Below are positions 27,254-37,700 of a stretch of 64,000 nt of DNA, one piece after another. Each line of letters begins with the position of its first letter. The first letter of the stretch is position 1. This stretch comes from Nostoc sp. C052 (GTDB lineage Bacteria; Cyanobacteriota; Cyanobacteriia; Cyanobacteriales; Nostocaceae), in NCBI RefSeq assembly GCF_013393905.1, contig NZ_CP040272.1, forward strand, positions 2,852,001 to 2,916,000, in the 5' to 3' direction. Below the pieces are notes generated by a model, which was given only the letters and a program-made list of their open reading frames with translations, did no database searches and was not told the origin of the DNA. The translations under genes were made by a program, and so were the position numbers.

Positions 27254-28690
27254 ATGCCAGTTGTAGCTAACTCAATCAAGTTTGGTACAGACGGCTGGCG
27301 GGGCATTATTGGTGACGAGTTCACCTTTGAACGCCTAGCCCTGGTCGCGCCAGTTGCCGCAAAAGTATTATATGATACATATTTTTCTACGGTTGGTAGC
27401 CGGACAATAATTGTCGGTTACGATCGCCGATTCATGGCTGAAGACTTTGCTCGTGCTGTTGCCGATACTGTCAGTGCTGTGGGATTTGATGTCCTACTGA
27501 GCGAGAGCTATGCTCCAACCCCAGCTTATAGTTGGGCAGCAAAAGAACTCAATGCTTTAGGGGCGCTGGTAATTACAGCTAGCCATAACCCTGGTAAATA
27601 TTTGGGTTTAAAAGTCAAGGGTTATTTTGGTGGATCAGTACCGCCAGAAGTCACAAAAGAGATAGAAGATCAGTTGGCGGTGGGAGTACCACTAGCAGCT
27701 ACCCCAGGTAAGCAAGAAAAATTCGATCCTTGGCCCAGTTATATCCACGCACTAGAACGTAAAGTTGATATCGCCAAACTTCGAGAAGCGATCGCATCTG
27801 GTAAATTGACATTATTTGCCGATGTGATGCATGGCGCTGCTGCTACTGGATTGGCGAGACTACTAGGCAATCAAGTCAAAGAAATCAACTCAGAACGCGA
27901 TCCCCTATTTGGTGGCGGTGCGCCGGAACCCTTGCCAAAATACCTTTCAAAGCTTTTTGAAGTCATCAAGACTCACCGAGAAACTGATAAATCAGGTTTA
28001 ACAGTGGGGTTGGTATTTGATGGAGACTGCGATCGCATTGCAGCAGTAGATGGAGAAGCCAACTTTCTAAGTTCCCAAGTCTTAATCCCGATATTAATCG
28101 ACCATTTAACCCTGCGACGCGGTTTTACTGGAGAAATAGTCAAAACTGTTAGTGGTTCCGACTTAATGCCCCTTGTAGCGGCACTACATAACCTCTCAGT
28201 CTTTGAAACAGCAGTTGGTTATAAATATATTGCTGACAGAATGTTAGCAGCAAAAGTGTTGCTGGGTGGCGAAGAATCTGGAGGAATTGGCTATGGCAGT
28301 CATATTCCCGAACGTGATGCCCTGCTGTCAGCATTGTACGTCCTAGAGGCGATCGTCGAATCTGGTTTGGATTTAGGTGAATATTATCGCTACTTACAGA
28401 AAAAAACAGGGTTTATCTCAGCTTACGATCGCATTGATTTACCCTTAGCAAGTATGGAAGTGCGATCGCGTCTTTTGCAACAACTGCAAACCCAACCCTT
28501 AACGGAAATTGCAGGGAAAGCAGTGATTGATTGTCAAACAATTGACGGCTACAAGTACCGCCTTGCAGATAAAAGCTGGTTAATGATTCGCTTTAGCGGG
28601 ACTGAGCCAGTTTTACGGCTATATTGCGAAGCCCCAACAATTGAGCAAGTGCATCAAACTCTTGCTTGGGCGAAACACTGGGCAGAGTAA
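27254..28690 (+). CDS. Phosphoglucomutase/phosphomannomutase family protein
   Basis: 478 residues, alpha-D-phosphohexomutase. Four active-site loops are visible in order: phosphoserine loop VITASHNPGKYLGLK (Ser near residue 108), metal loop DGDCDRIA (near 256), sugar loop GGEESGGIG (near 337), and phosphate loop RFSGTEPVLRL (near 447). It interconverts hexose 1- and 6-phosphates, feeding glycogen, sugar nucleotides and the polysaccharide genes further along. Glucose versus mannose versus glucosamine preference cannot be read with certainty; cyanobacterial relatives with this length are called PGM/PMM. The start follows agga by 8 bases. Confidence 0.93.
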   Translation: MPVVANSIKFGTDGWRGIIGDEFTFERLALVAPVAAKVLYDTYFSTVGSRTIIVGYDRRFMAEDFARAVADTVSAVGFDVLLSESYAPTPAYSWAAKELNALGALVITASHNPGKYLGLKVKGYFGGSVPPEVTKEIEDQLAVGVPLAATPGKQEKFDPWPSYIHALERKVDIAKLREAIASGKLTLFADVMHGAAATGLARLLGNQVKEINSERDPLFGGGAPEPLPKYLSKLFEVIKTHRETDKSGLTVGLVFDGDCDRIAAVDGEANFLSSQVLIPILIDHLTLRRGFTGEIVKTVSGSDLMPLVAALHNLSVFETAVGYKYIADRMLAAKVLLGGEESGGIGYGSHIPERDALLSALYVLEAIVESGLDLGEYYRYLQKKTGFISAYDRIDLPLASMEVRSRLLQQLQTQPLTEIAGKAVIDCQTIDGYKYRLADKSWLMIRFSGTEPVLRLYCEAPTIEQVHQTLAWAKHWAE

Positions 28691-28696
28691 AATTAA

Positions 28697-28758
28697 TTAT
28701 TAGTCATTAGTCCTTGGTAAATGAATAATGACTAATGACCAATGACTAATTACCAATG
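28697..28758. repeat. Heptamer-like repeats between phosphohexomutase gene and rdgB
   Basis: Repeated forms of gactaat and its reverse attagtc fill nearly the whole spacer and run into the rdgB start codon. This is the short repeat type seen in several other spacers here, and it leaves no normal ribosome site for rdgB. Confidence 0.75.
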
Positions 28759-29334
28759 ACCAAATTACTTGTAGTAGCCACAGGAAACCCAGGTAAGCTG
28801 CGGGAAATGCAGGCTTATCTGGAAAATTCTGGTTGGGAATTAACCCTCAAACCTGAAGAATTAGACATTGAAGAGACGGGCGAAACTTTTGCCGCTAACG
28901 CTTGTCTGAAAGCGTCACAAATTGCTAAAGCTACCGGAAACTGGGCAATTGCTGATGATTCAGGTTTGCAAGTAGATGCTCTAAATGGCGCACCAGGAGT
29001 TTATTCTGCACGTTACGCCAAAACCGACTCAGAACGGATTGCTAGGATATTGAAAGAATTAGGCAACGAGGTAAATCGACAAGCACAATTTGTCTGTGCA
29101 GTAGCGATCGCTCGTCCTGATGGTGCGATCGTATTACAATCTGAAGGGGTTTGCCACGGCGAAATTCTCCATGCGCCTCGTGGAGATAGTGGTTTTGGCT
29201 ACGATCCAATTTTTTATGTGCAAGAGTTGCAATTGACCTTTGCCGAGATGACACGGGAGTTAAAGAGGTCAATTAGCCATCGAGGCAAGGCTTTTACAGC
29301 TTTACTTCCACAGTTGGAGAGAGTTAATAATTAG
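28756..29334 (+). CDS. rdgB: Non-canonical purine NTP pyrophosphatase (RdgB/HAM1)
   Basis: 192 residues. Hydrolyses dITP, ITP and XTP to monophosphates, keeping deaminated purines out of nucleic acids. Family motifs: VVATGNPGKLREMQAYL at the start, FAANACLKASQIAKATG, ADDSGLQVDALNGAPGVYSARYA, FGYDPIF and KRSISHRGKAF near the end. Full length. It follows the phosphohexomutase gene closely and could be read from the same promoter. Confidence 0.95.
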   Translation: MTKLLVVATGNPGKLREMQAYLENSGWELTLKPEELDIEETGETFAANACLKASQIAKATGNWAIADDSGLQVDALNGAPGVYSARYAKTDSERIARILKELGNEVNRQAQFVCAVAIARPDGAIVLQSEGVCHGEILHAPRGDSGFGYDPIFYVQELQLTFAEMTRELKRSISHRGKAFTALLPQLERVNN

Positions 29335-29337
29335 GAG

Positions 29338-29397
29338 AGACGCGATTAATCGCGTCTATATAAGAGTTAGGAGAGACGCGATTAATTAATCGCATCT
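29338..29397. repeat. Paired palindromes agacgcgattaatcgcgtct
   Basis: A perfect 20-base palindrome directly after rdgB, then a second, slightly longer version (agacgcgattaattaatcgcatct) in the same order with gagttaggag. Relatives occur at about 37970. These could end transcription from rdgB and, on the other strand, from glnB. Confidence 0.75.
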
Positions 29398-29483
29398 GCA
29401 CAAGAGTTAGGAGTTATGAATTTTGCTAAATCTTGATTCATTACTCCTGACTAATAACTTTTAACTCTTAACTCCTAACTTTT

Positions 29484-29822
29484 TTAAACTGCTTCTGTGT
29501 TTTTTTCGCCAGTACGAATCCGAATCACCTGCTCAACAGGCGAGATGAAAATTTTACCATCGCCGATTTCACCAGTGCGGGCAGCAGCAATAATTTTGTC
29601 TACCACCATATCAACCTGATTATCGTCAACTACAATTTCCACTTTGAGTTTTTGCAGAAATTCAACGGTGTACTCAGAACCGCGATACCGTTCAGTTTGA
29701 CCTTTCTGCCGTCCGAACCCTCGAACTTCAGAAACAGTCATGCCAACAATACCAGCGTTAACTAAGGCGATTTTTACCTCATCTAGCTTAAATGGGCGGA
29801 TAATAGCTTCTACTTTTTTCAT
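29484..29822 (-). CDS. glnB: Nitrogen regulatory protein PII
   Basis: 112 residues. PII is a trimeric sensor of 2-oxoglutarate and ATP/ADP that controls NAGK, PipX and transporters in cyanobacteria. The T loop RYRGSEYTVEF places Ser49 (the phosphorylated residue in unicellular cyanobacteria) and Tyr51 at the canonical positions. The B loop TGEIGDGKIF and C-terminal VEQVIRIRTGE are intact. Monocistronic. The upstream region carries a candidate NtcA-dependent promoter. Confidence 0.97.
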   Translation of the reverse strand: MKKVEAIIRPFKLDEVKIALVNAGIVGMTVSEVRGFGRQKGQTERYRGSEYTVEFLQKLKVEIVVDDNQVDMVVDKIIAAARTGEIGDGKIFISPVEQVIRIRTGEKNTEAV

Positions 29823-29858
29823 CTTCTTAACTCCTGACTTCTACTAGCTTCGTTTATA

Positions 29859-29900
29859 TATCTAACCAGATCCGCTGTCTGAAGCTGTAACCAGCAGTGC
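29859..29900 (-). promoter_or_regulatory. Candidate NtcA-activated promoter of glnB
   Basis: On the minus strand, GCA-N8-TAC (gcactgctggttac, 29887-29900) is followed after exactly 22 bases by tagata (29859-29864). That is the spacing of class II NtcA promoters, where GTA-N8-TAC replaces the -35 box. One half site has GCA in place of GTA, so it is imperfect. Nitrogen control of glnB by NtcA is known in cyanobacteria; the assignment here is inference. Confidence 0.55.
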
Positions 29901-30180
29901 TTTTCCTAAAAGATATGTAATAATTACCACTTTTTTAAAATCATAGATGCTTTGCTTGAGGGTTTGGGATATGAGAACCAGCAAGGATTTATTTGGATAA
30001 TCTTTGAAGTTCTAACATAAGTAAGTTGCTGTCAATTTAGCATTTTATGTAGCTTTTATAACCCAATAATATATCAACTCCGCCATTTAGCAGATTTGTT
30101 CGGATATTTAGAGAGTGAGTGCAGACAAATTGCATAATAGCCCGAAAGCCTGCTACTGCTGCTGACTGTGGGAATGTCAA

Positions 30181-30813
30181 CTAACGTTTCTGATGTTCAA
30201 ACAAGGGACGCACAACGAAATATCCAGCACTAAAGGCAGTCAGCATAATTAACAAGATGGTGATAATTAACCACCAACCATTGATTCCCTTGGCATCTGG
30301 CTCAGTAGTGGAATAATAATAACCTACTTGTTGCTCTTCTATAAAAACTGGTTCTGGTATGGGGAAATTTATTTCCGTTGCAGGTGTAGGAAAGGTTTGG
30401 CGGCGACTTTTTTCAGGTGGGGCTTTGGATACAGATGGACGCGAACGAGCAACCTGCTGACGTGGACGCGTTCGTGCTACTGGTTGTTTGGCGGCACTTT
30501 GAAAGTCACCAGAAGCTTGGGTAGCTTGATGATAAGTGGGTGTAGTATGGGAATCCACAAAATTTTGCAAACGGGAAAAAGATTCAACTACTTTGGTAAT
30601 TTCTTGGCGCAATAGTTGATTTTCTTGTGCCAATTGCTGATTTTGGGTGGTGAGTGCATTTAGCCTCGCCTGTGCTGCTTGCAACTCTGTTGACAATTCC
30701 CTATATACAGATAGTGGTACAGAGGGAGGGTAGGCTTGAGTAGTCGGTATTGGCGAATTTCTGTGAACAGAACCTATGGTTGTTCGCATTGGGGGGTTGG
30801 TATTAAAAGTCAA
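30181..30813 (-). CDS. Hypothetical coiled-coil protein with C-terminal membrane anchor
   Basis: 210 residues. A coiled coil at about 37-80 (ELSTELQAAQARLNALTTQN), a basic Pro/Arg/Ser-rich linker (RTRPRQQVARSRPSVSK), and one transmembrane helix near the C-terminus (WWLIITILLIMLTAFSAGYF), leaving a short tail. A tail-anchored protein facing the cytoplasm is the simplest reading. Family not recognised. About 360 bases separate it from glnB, which lies downstream on the same strand. Confidence 0.75.
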   Translation of the reverse strand: MTFNTNPPMRTTIGSVHRNSPIPTTQAYPPSVPLSVYRELSTELQAAQARLNALTTQNQQLAQENQLLRQEITKVVESFSRLQNFVDSHTTPTYHQATQASGDFQSAAKQPVARTRPRQQVARSRPSVSKAPPEKSRRQTFPTPATEINFPIPEPVFIEEQQVGYYYSTTEPDAKGINGWWLIITILLIMLTAFSAGYFVVRPLFEHQKR

Positions 30814-30910
30814 GGTAATTAGATCGTACAGAGATGCTAACAGAGATAGTCAGCCCTCAAACTATGCCCAAGAATAATAGAAAAATGCCGAAAGGGCAAA
30901 GATTTTTTAT

Positions 30911-30960
30911 TGGGGATTGGGGATTGGGGATTAGGTATTAGGTATTGGGTATTAGGTACT
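30911..30960. repeat. Heptamer repeats ggggatt and attaggt
   Basis: Three copies of ggggatt run into four heptamers of the form ggtatta/ggtattg, followed by a complementary stretch (ctaatccccagtcccta) that reaches the end of thiD, so the spacer can fold back on itself. Confidence 0.8.
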
Positions 30961-30988
30961 AAGAAAACTTTTCTCTAATCCCCAGTCC

Positions 30989-31822
30989 CTAGTCCCTAGC
31001 CCCCAGTCCCAATAATGGAAAGAAGTGTCCTACAGGGCCTTGCCCTTCGCCAATATCTAGGGCGTAAGTGAGTGCAGTAGTTACGTACTCCTTCGCCTGT
31101 TGCACTGCTTGCCACAAGTCTTTTCCCTTAGCTAGATTAGCAGCGATCGCAGCCGATAGTGTACAACCAGTACCGTGGGTATTTTTTGTCTCTACTTGCT
31201 GGCAAGTCAAAACTTCCAACTTGTCCCCATCAAACCAGATATCAACACCACGCAAGTCTCCCTGCATACCTCCACCCTTGACTAAAACAGCCTTCGTCCT
31301 TAAGGTCTTGTGAATAATTTCAGCGGCCTTCTGCATATCCTCCAAAGAATTAATTTGTAAACCGCTCAAAATCTGGGCTTCATAGCGATTAGGCGTGATT
31401 ATAACCGCCTTAGGAATGAGGGTATGGCACAGAGTCTTCACTGCATCATCATCAATCAATTGTGCCCCTGTACGTGACACCATTACTGGATCAACAACTA
31501 GATTCTTGATTTGTAAAGCCTCCACTTGCTGGGCCACAGCAAAGATAATTTCCTGATTAAGCAACATACCCGTTTTGGCAGATTGTACGCCAATATCCTC
31601 AACTACTGCCTGAATTTGCGCCACAACAGCCTCTCTTGGCATGGCATCAACCCTCCTCACTCCTAGAGTATTTTGTGCCGTGATACAAGTTATGGCACTA
31701 GTACCGTGGACACAGTGAAAAGCAAAGGTGCGTAAATCAGCTTGAATTCCTGCACCACCACCGCTATCTGAACCAGCAATGGTTAAAGCAACAGGTATGC
31801 TGGACTTGATTTCAGTGTTCAT
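30989..31822 (-). CDS. thiD: Hydroxymethylpyrimidine/phosphomethylpyrimidine kinase
   Basis: 277 residues, ribokinase fold. Phosphorylates HMP and HMP-P in thiamine synthesis. The N-terminal AGSDSGGGAGIQADLRTFA, the VKGGGM segment and the C-terminal anion-hole motif TKNTHGTGCTLSAAIAANLA are intact. No thi-box (TPP) riboswitch could be found upstream. No other thiamine gene is in the window. Confidence 0.95.
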   Translation of the reverse strand: MNTEIKSSIPVALTIAGSDSGGGAGIQADLRTFAFHCVHGTSAITCITAQNTLGVRRVDAMPREAVVAQIQAVVEDIGVQSAKTGMLLNQEIIFAVAQQVEALQIKNLVVDPVMVSRTGAQLIDDDAVKTLCHTLIPKAVIITPNRYEAQILSGLQINSLEDMQKAAEIIHKTLRTKAVLVKGGGMQGDLRGVDIWFDGDKLEVLTCQQVETKNTHGTGCTLSAAIAANLAKGKDLWQAVQQAKEYVTTALTYALDIGEGQGPVGHFFPLLGLGARD

Positions 31823-32360
31823 ATTATGAAGATTAAGTAAATTGGCGTCATCAAACCAAACTATCTCAAAGATTGATGAACGTGCTGAGTTAGGGGGTAT
31901 GAGTTATTAATCATTCTTCTTCAGTCTCCAGGCGTAGCTTGCCAAAGGCATCGCTTCTTTAAAAAGATTTAGATCAACTTCATCAAATCCTCGCACAAAG
32001 AGCTTTCTATACTCATATCACTCTGGAAATTAGCAGGACTCCGCCAGATACTTCCATAGTATTTTGGCTTTTGTTGTAAAAAATCTTACTACATTCCGGG
32101 CATTTACTGATAACAACTACTATTTGTAAAGGTTACTTTTAACTAAGTTCACAAGGCTCAGTTACACCGCTTAGAACAGGTTCGACTAAGTTGTTACATT
32201 AGTTCCCTTAACTTAAGGGGTCAACTTACTAAAGTTTCAACCAATTTAACTTTAACCACTATAACTTTAAATCCCCAGTTATCAGTTTGGGGTGCATTTT
32301 ACCATGCTAATTTGGCAACTTTCTGACCTAAAACAACGGATAAAGTTCAGAAGAATTATT
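31823..32360. other. Spacer between thiD and the beta-helix duplication
   Basis: About 540 bases, no gene seen. It contains AT-rich stretches and short repeats of taactttaa type near 32240-32270. It should hold the thiD promoter on the left. Confidence 0.5.
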
Positions 32361-32740
32361 ATGCCAAATATCATTGCCATATCAAATATAGCAGATGGTA
32401 AAACTGGCTTGCAAACAGATGAAGATACAATTCAATTTGCCTTGTTCCAGCCTTGTTAATCAGGCGATGTTTAACAACAACCCTAAAGACGAAGCATCTA
32501 CCTACTAATCGTCCGATTACCCTCAACAAAACCCTGACGATTGACGGTATTAATACCCCTAAGCATCAAGGTAGCCAGGAAAAAAATTTCAATTTTACAA
32601 CAGTGTTTCTAGAACTGATGCAATTTTAAGTTGCGATCGGACAACTATGACTGTCTTTAACAGTTCAGATAGATGACCTATTCAAATAACTACTTAGCAA
32701 CTGAAAAAAGTTGTTGAGAGTGTACTACCAATTCACCTTA
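32361..32740 (+). pseudogene. Decayed leader/exon-like relic of a CSLREA or beta-helix protein, copy 1
   Basis: Broken frames give fragments such as DEDTIQFALFQ, NRPITLNKTLTIDGINTP and TTMTVFNSS, which fit the start of CSLREA-type or polymorphic beta-helix proteins (DTIQFDSSLANQTI... then LNKTLTIDG). Several stops and frame changes make it non-functional. The same relic, less damaged in places, lies ahead of the second beta-helix gene, so it was duplicated with it. Confidence 0.65.
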
Positions 32741-32760
32741 TACACATTTGAAGTAAACAG

Positions 32761-34296
32761 ATGGCTGGCACAACATACTACGTTTCTGGAACAGGCAATG
32801 ATAATAGCAATGGCTTGACTACGACAACTCCCTTCCGCACAATAGCCAAAGCAGTTTACCTTCCTCAGATGAAAGCAGGCGACACAATCCTTGTCATGAA
32901 TGGGACTTACGATAACGTAGGGATGATATTTAACAAAAATGGCTCACCAAACAACTGGACAACACTCAAAGCCTATCCAGGAGCTACGCCTAAGATCATA
33001 ACAACGGGAAGTGCGATGAATATATTTAGTTCATCCTACGTGCGGATTGAAGGACTTACCTTTCAGGGCAATCGGCAAAATATCACTCTAGACTATGCCT
33101 TACAACAGAAAAATAACCTGAGTAACCCCTTAACTACTGCCAATGGAATTTATGTAGCATCTTGGAAAAATAGCCAGGGAGTAGGTGGTACTAATCCTCA
33201 TCACATTGTCATCACTGGTAACACAGTTAGTAACTTTCCTGGTGGAGGTATTGCTATCAGTGATGCAGACTACATCACTGTTGAGAAAAATGTTGTGTCA
33301 GGAAACGCTTGGTATTCGCCTTATGGTAATCAGGGAATTACTGCTCTTCGTAGTTTTAATTTAGATAACAATACTACTGACTACAGGATGATTTTTCGAG
33401 GTAACATTGTCTACGATAATCAAAGTCTGATTCCGTGGTATGCAGCAGGTAAAATAACTGAAGGGCACGGTATTATGCTTGACACCACTATGCAGGCTAA
33501 AGGTGGTGTACCTTATACAGGTAAGGCATTAATTGCAAATAACATAACTTACCATAATGGTAGTTCTGGTATTAATGTTTTCAAGGCTAATCATGTAGAT
33601 GTTATTAACAACACAGCCTATCAGAATAGTCGTGTTCTCACAAATAATGGAGAAATTGGTGTTTCTTACTCAGATAGTGTACGTGTCTACAACAACATTT
33701 TGTATGCAGGCAACAATCAAAATGCCAATTCCATCAAGTACGCTACAAATGTAAACTTTGATCGCAACCTTGTTTATAACTCCAACATATTTCAAGCTTC
33801 AGATAATTTAAGGGCCACAGGGTTGCTGAATATTTTGGGTAAAGATCCCCAATTTGTTAATGCGGTTCAAAGTAATTTTGCGCTCAAACCTGGAAGTCCC
33901 GCGATCAATGCTGGCTCAAATGCTTTCAATAGCATCACTGGTAATGGTACTGGCATTGCAGCAGTTGATCTGGGTGCATACCTTCATCTTGGTACATACC
34001 AAGTTCCTACCCCAGGAATTCAAGCTCTCAATGGCACAGTTGAGATTGCAGATGGCAGTACTACCGGGGTTAATTTTGGTGACACCATAGTTGGTAACAC
34101 CCTAATAAGTAAAGCCTTTGCCATCAATAATACTACTACACCTGCACTCAATCTGAATAATCTTCAACTTATCGAAGAATTTAGTTTGGTTGGTACTCTT
34201 CCAACGAGTCCCACATTGCTCGCAAGTTCCGCGATTTTAGTTCTCATCATCCTTGTCCGAAATATATTTCGGGCATTTTTGAAAGATTATTTTTGA
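32761..34296 (+). CDS. Right-handed beta-helix protein, truncated copy
   Basis: 511 residues. Starts MAGTTYYVSGTGNDNSNGLT and runs as a parallel beta-helix (about 1-400) with asparagine ladders (NNITYHNGSSGINVFK, DVINNTAYQNSR), the fold of pectate lyases and other surface polysaccharide enzymes. Residues 420-480 begin a choice-of-anchor-D type domain that breaks off near PTSPTLLASSA and ends in an unrelated hydrophobic tail (ILVLIILVRNIF). Compared with the next gene it has lost two anchor domains and all RTX repeats, so export by a type I system is doubtful. Its ribosome site is weaker than that of its sister. Confidence 0.8.
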   Translation: MAGTTYYVSGTGNDNSNGLTTTTPFRTIAKAVYLPQMKAGDTILVMNGTYDNVGMIFNKNGSPNNWTTLKAYPGATPKIITTGSAMNIFSSSYVRIEGLTFQGNRQNITLDYALQQKNNLSNPLTTANGIYVASWKNSQGVGGTNPHHIVITGNTVSNFPGGGIAISDADYITVEKNVVSGNAWYSPYGNQGITALRSFNLDNNTTDYRMIFRGNIVYDNQSLIPWYAAGKITEGHGIMLDTTMQAKGGVPYTGKALIANNITYHNGSSGINVFKANHVDVINNTAYQNSRVLTNNGEIGVSYSDSVRVYNNILYAGNNQNANSIKYATNVNFDRNLVYNSNIFQASDNLRATGLLNILGKDPQFVNAVQSNFALKPGSPAINAGSNAFNSITGNGTGIAAVDLGAYLHLGTYQVPTPGIQALNGTVEIADGSTTGVNFGDTIVGNTLISKAFAINNTTTPALNLNNLQLIEEFSLVGTLPTSPTLLASSAILVLIILVRNIFRAFLKDYF

Positions 34297-34344
34297 TGCA
34301 GTGTGAAAAACCGGAGTCTAGATTTTATAGAGAGTAGCGATCGC

Positions 34345-34650
34345 AGCTACTACAGATGAGGATACGATTCAATTCGACTCTAGTCTTGCTAATCAGACAA
34401 TATCTGATGACCAATCTATAAATGAAGTAACTACGCGCTAATCGTCCGATCACCTTCAACAAAACTCTGACGATTGACGGTATCAATACCCTTGCTTCAA
34501 CCATCAATGGTTGACAAGAGAAAATTTTTCAGTTTTACAACAGTGTTTCTATAACTGATGCGATTTCAGGTCGCGATCGGACAACTGTGACTGTCTTTAA
34601 CAGTCCAAACAGATTGCCTATTCAAATAACTACTTAGCAAACGAAGAAAG
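34345..34650 (+). pseudogene. Decayed leader relic, copy 2
   Basis: Second copy of the relic. Fragments DEDTIQFDSSLANQTISDD, NRPITFNKTLTIDGINTLAS and SVSITDAISGRDRTTVTVFN are easier to read here. Stops and frame breaks remain. It is probably the ruined 5' part of a longer beta-helix gene, followed by the intact reading frame that starts MAGTTYYV. Confidence 0.65.
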
Positions 34651-34704
34651 TTGCTGAGAGTGTATTAGCAATCAATTTCCCTTACACACATTCGGAGAAA
34701 ATAA

Positions 34705-37700
34705 ATGGCTGGCACAACATACTACGTTTCTGGAACAGGCAATGATAGAAGTAATGGTTTAAACGAACAAAATGCATTTCGCACTCTGACAAAAGCCGTG
34801 TCTCAACTGCAAACAGGTGACACACTCTATGTCATGAACGGAACTTATGACAAAGGATTTACGCTTTTTAACAAAAATGGCTCACCAAACAACTGGACAA
34901 CAATCAAAGCTTATCCAGGAGCTACGCCTAAGATAAAAACAACGGCAAGTGGGATGAATATATTTAGTTCGTCCTATGTGCGGGTTGAAGGACTTACCTT
35001 TGAAGGCAATCGGGAAAACATCACTCTAGACTATGCCTTACAACAGAAAAATAACCTGAGTAACACCTTAACTACTGCTAATGGAATTTATGTAGCACCT
35101 TGGACAAATAGCCAGGGAGCGGGTGGTACTAATCCTCATCACATTGTCATCACTGGTAACACAGTTAGTAACTTTCCTGGTGGAGGTATTGCTATCAGTG
35201 ATGCAGACTACATCACTGTTGAGAAAAATGTTGTGTCAGGAAACGCTTGGTATTCGCCTTATGGTAATCAGGGAATTACTGCTCTTCGCAGTTTTAATTT
35301 AGATAACAATACTACTGACTACAGAATGATTTTTCGAGATAACATTGTCTACGATAATCAAAGTCTTGTTCCGTGGCATGTAGCTGGTAAAATCACCGAA
35401 GGGCACGGTATTATGCTTGATACCACTATGCAGGCTAAAGGCGGTGTACCTTATACAGGTAAGGCATTAATTGCAAATAACATAGTCTACAACAATGGTA
35501 GCTCTGGCATTGACGTTTTTAAAGGGATTAATGTAGACGTTGTTAATAACACGGCCTACCAAAATAGCCGTGTTCTTACAAATTCTGGAGAGATTGGTGT
35601 TTCTTACTCAGATAATGTACGTGTCAACAACAACATTCTATATGCAAGCGACAATCAAAAAGCCAATGTGATCAAATACGCCACAGATATAACCTTTGAT
35701 CGCAACCTTGTTTATAACTCTAATGCCTTCCAAGCTTCAAGTAATCCAAACGCCACAGGGTTACAGAATATTTTGGGTAGAGATCCTCAATTTGTGAATG
35801 CTGCTGGAAAGAATTTTGCGCTTAAACCTGGAAGTGCTGCGATTGATGCTGGTTCTAGTCTTTTCAATGGCATCAGTACAAACATTATTCAAGATGGTGA
35901 TGGCAATGGTACTGCATTGATTGACATTGGCGCATACGAAGCTCCGCACATTAGCGTTACTGCTCCAGAAATTCAAGTTCTCAACGGCACAGTTGATATT
36001 GCAGATGGCAGCACTACTGCGATTAACTTTGGTGATGTTACCGTTGGTAATACCTTGACCAAAACCTTTACTATCAAGAACACTGGTACAGCCGCACTCA
36101 ACCTGAGTAATCTTCAGCTTCCTAATGGATTTAGTTTAGTTGGGACTCTTCCAACGAGTGTGGCTGCTAATGCTTCCACGACTATATCGGTGGTACTCAA
36201 CACCACTACACCAGGCACCTATAGTGGCAGCTTTAGTTTAAACAACAACGATAGTAATGAAAGCCCCTTTGACTTTGCTATCAGTGGCACAGTTAAGCCT
36301 GTTCCTACTCCAGAAATTCAAGTTCTCAACGGCACAGTTGATATTGCAGATGGCAGCACTACTGCGATTAACTTTGGTGATGTCACCGTTGGTAATACCT
36401 TGACCAAAACCTTTACTATCAAGAACACTGGTACAGCCGCACTCAACCTGAGTAATCTTCAGCTTCCCAATGGATTTAGTTTAGTTGGGACTCTTCCAAC
36501 GAGTGTGGCTGCTAATGCTTCCACAACTATATCGGTGGCACTCAACACCACTACACCAGGCACTTATGGTGGCACTCTGATTTTAGGCAACAACGATAGT
36601 AATGAAAGCCCCTTTGACTTTGCTATCAGTGGCACAGTTAAGCCTGTTCCTACTCCAGAAATTCAAGTTCTCAACGGCACAGTTGATATTGCAGATGGCA
36701 GCACTACTGCGATTAACTTTGGTGATGTCACCGTTGGTAATACCTTGACCAAAACCTTTACTATCAAGAACACTGGTACAGCCGCACTCAACCTGAGTAA
36801 TCTTCAGCTTCCCAATGGATTTAGTTTAGTTGGGACTCTTCCAACGAGTGTGGCTGCTAATGCTTCCACGACTATATCGGTGGCACTCAACACCACTACA
36901 CCTGGCACTTATAGTGGCACTCTGATTTTAGGCAACAACGATAGTGATGAAAGCCCATTTGACTTTGTTATTAGTGGCATAGTTAAACCCAGAGTTATTA
37001 ATGGTACAACTGGCAATGACATCTTTATTACCCGAAAAAACAATGGCAATGACATCATCAGCGATTTTGGTGGTGTAGGTACTAGCTCAAACCCCTCATC
37101 TGTGGTGATTGCCAAAGTAGATACCTTGCAATTTATTGGGGCTGGTCTGACTGCGAGAAATCTGCAATTAACTCAAAATGGCAATGATTTAGAAGTCACC
37201 TTTGAAGATGTGGCTAATACCAAAGTCACGTTACAAAACTTTCAGTTAGAAAACCTGGAGAACTTAGCCGCATCGACAACACAATCCGCCATCGGTAATA
37301 TCATATTTGACGGACAAGCCAGTGTGAGCGACAGCTTTGATGTAATGAATGCCAACTCTACTCCAACTAGCATTTTCAACACAAACACCGTTACTTTCCT
37401 CAATGAATTGAACAATAACATCGTCGGTTTTGATAACTCTAACGATGTGATTAATGGTCAAGGGGGCAATGACATCATCGATGGGAAAAGTGGTGATGAC
37501 CTGCTGCGGGGTGGTGCTGGTAATGATCTCCTCATTGGTGGGCAAGGCAATGATACTCTTGTGGGTGGTATAGGTGCTGACTCTTTTATCTACAACACCA
37601 ATGCTGCTTTTACTAGCGCTGCTGTGGGTATTGATGCGATCGCTGACTTCAATCACTCCGAAGGTGATAAGATTGTCCTAGATAAGACCACTTTTAATGC

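Noticed and set aside
31823..31960. TPP riboswitch ahead of thiD
   Set aside because: The conserved ctgaga and the second conserved block could not be found on the minus strand.
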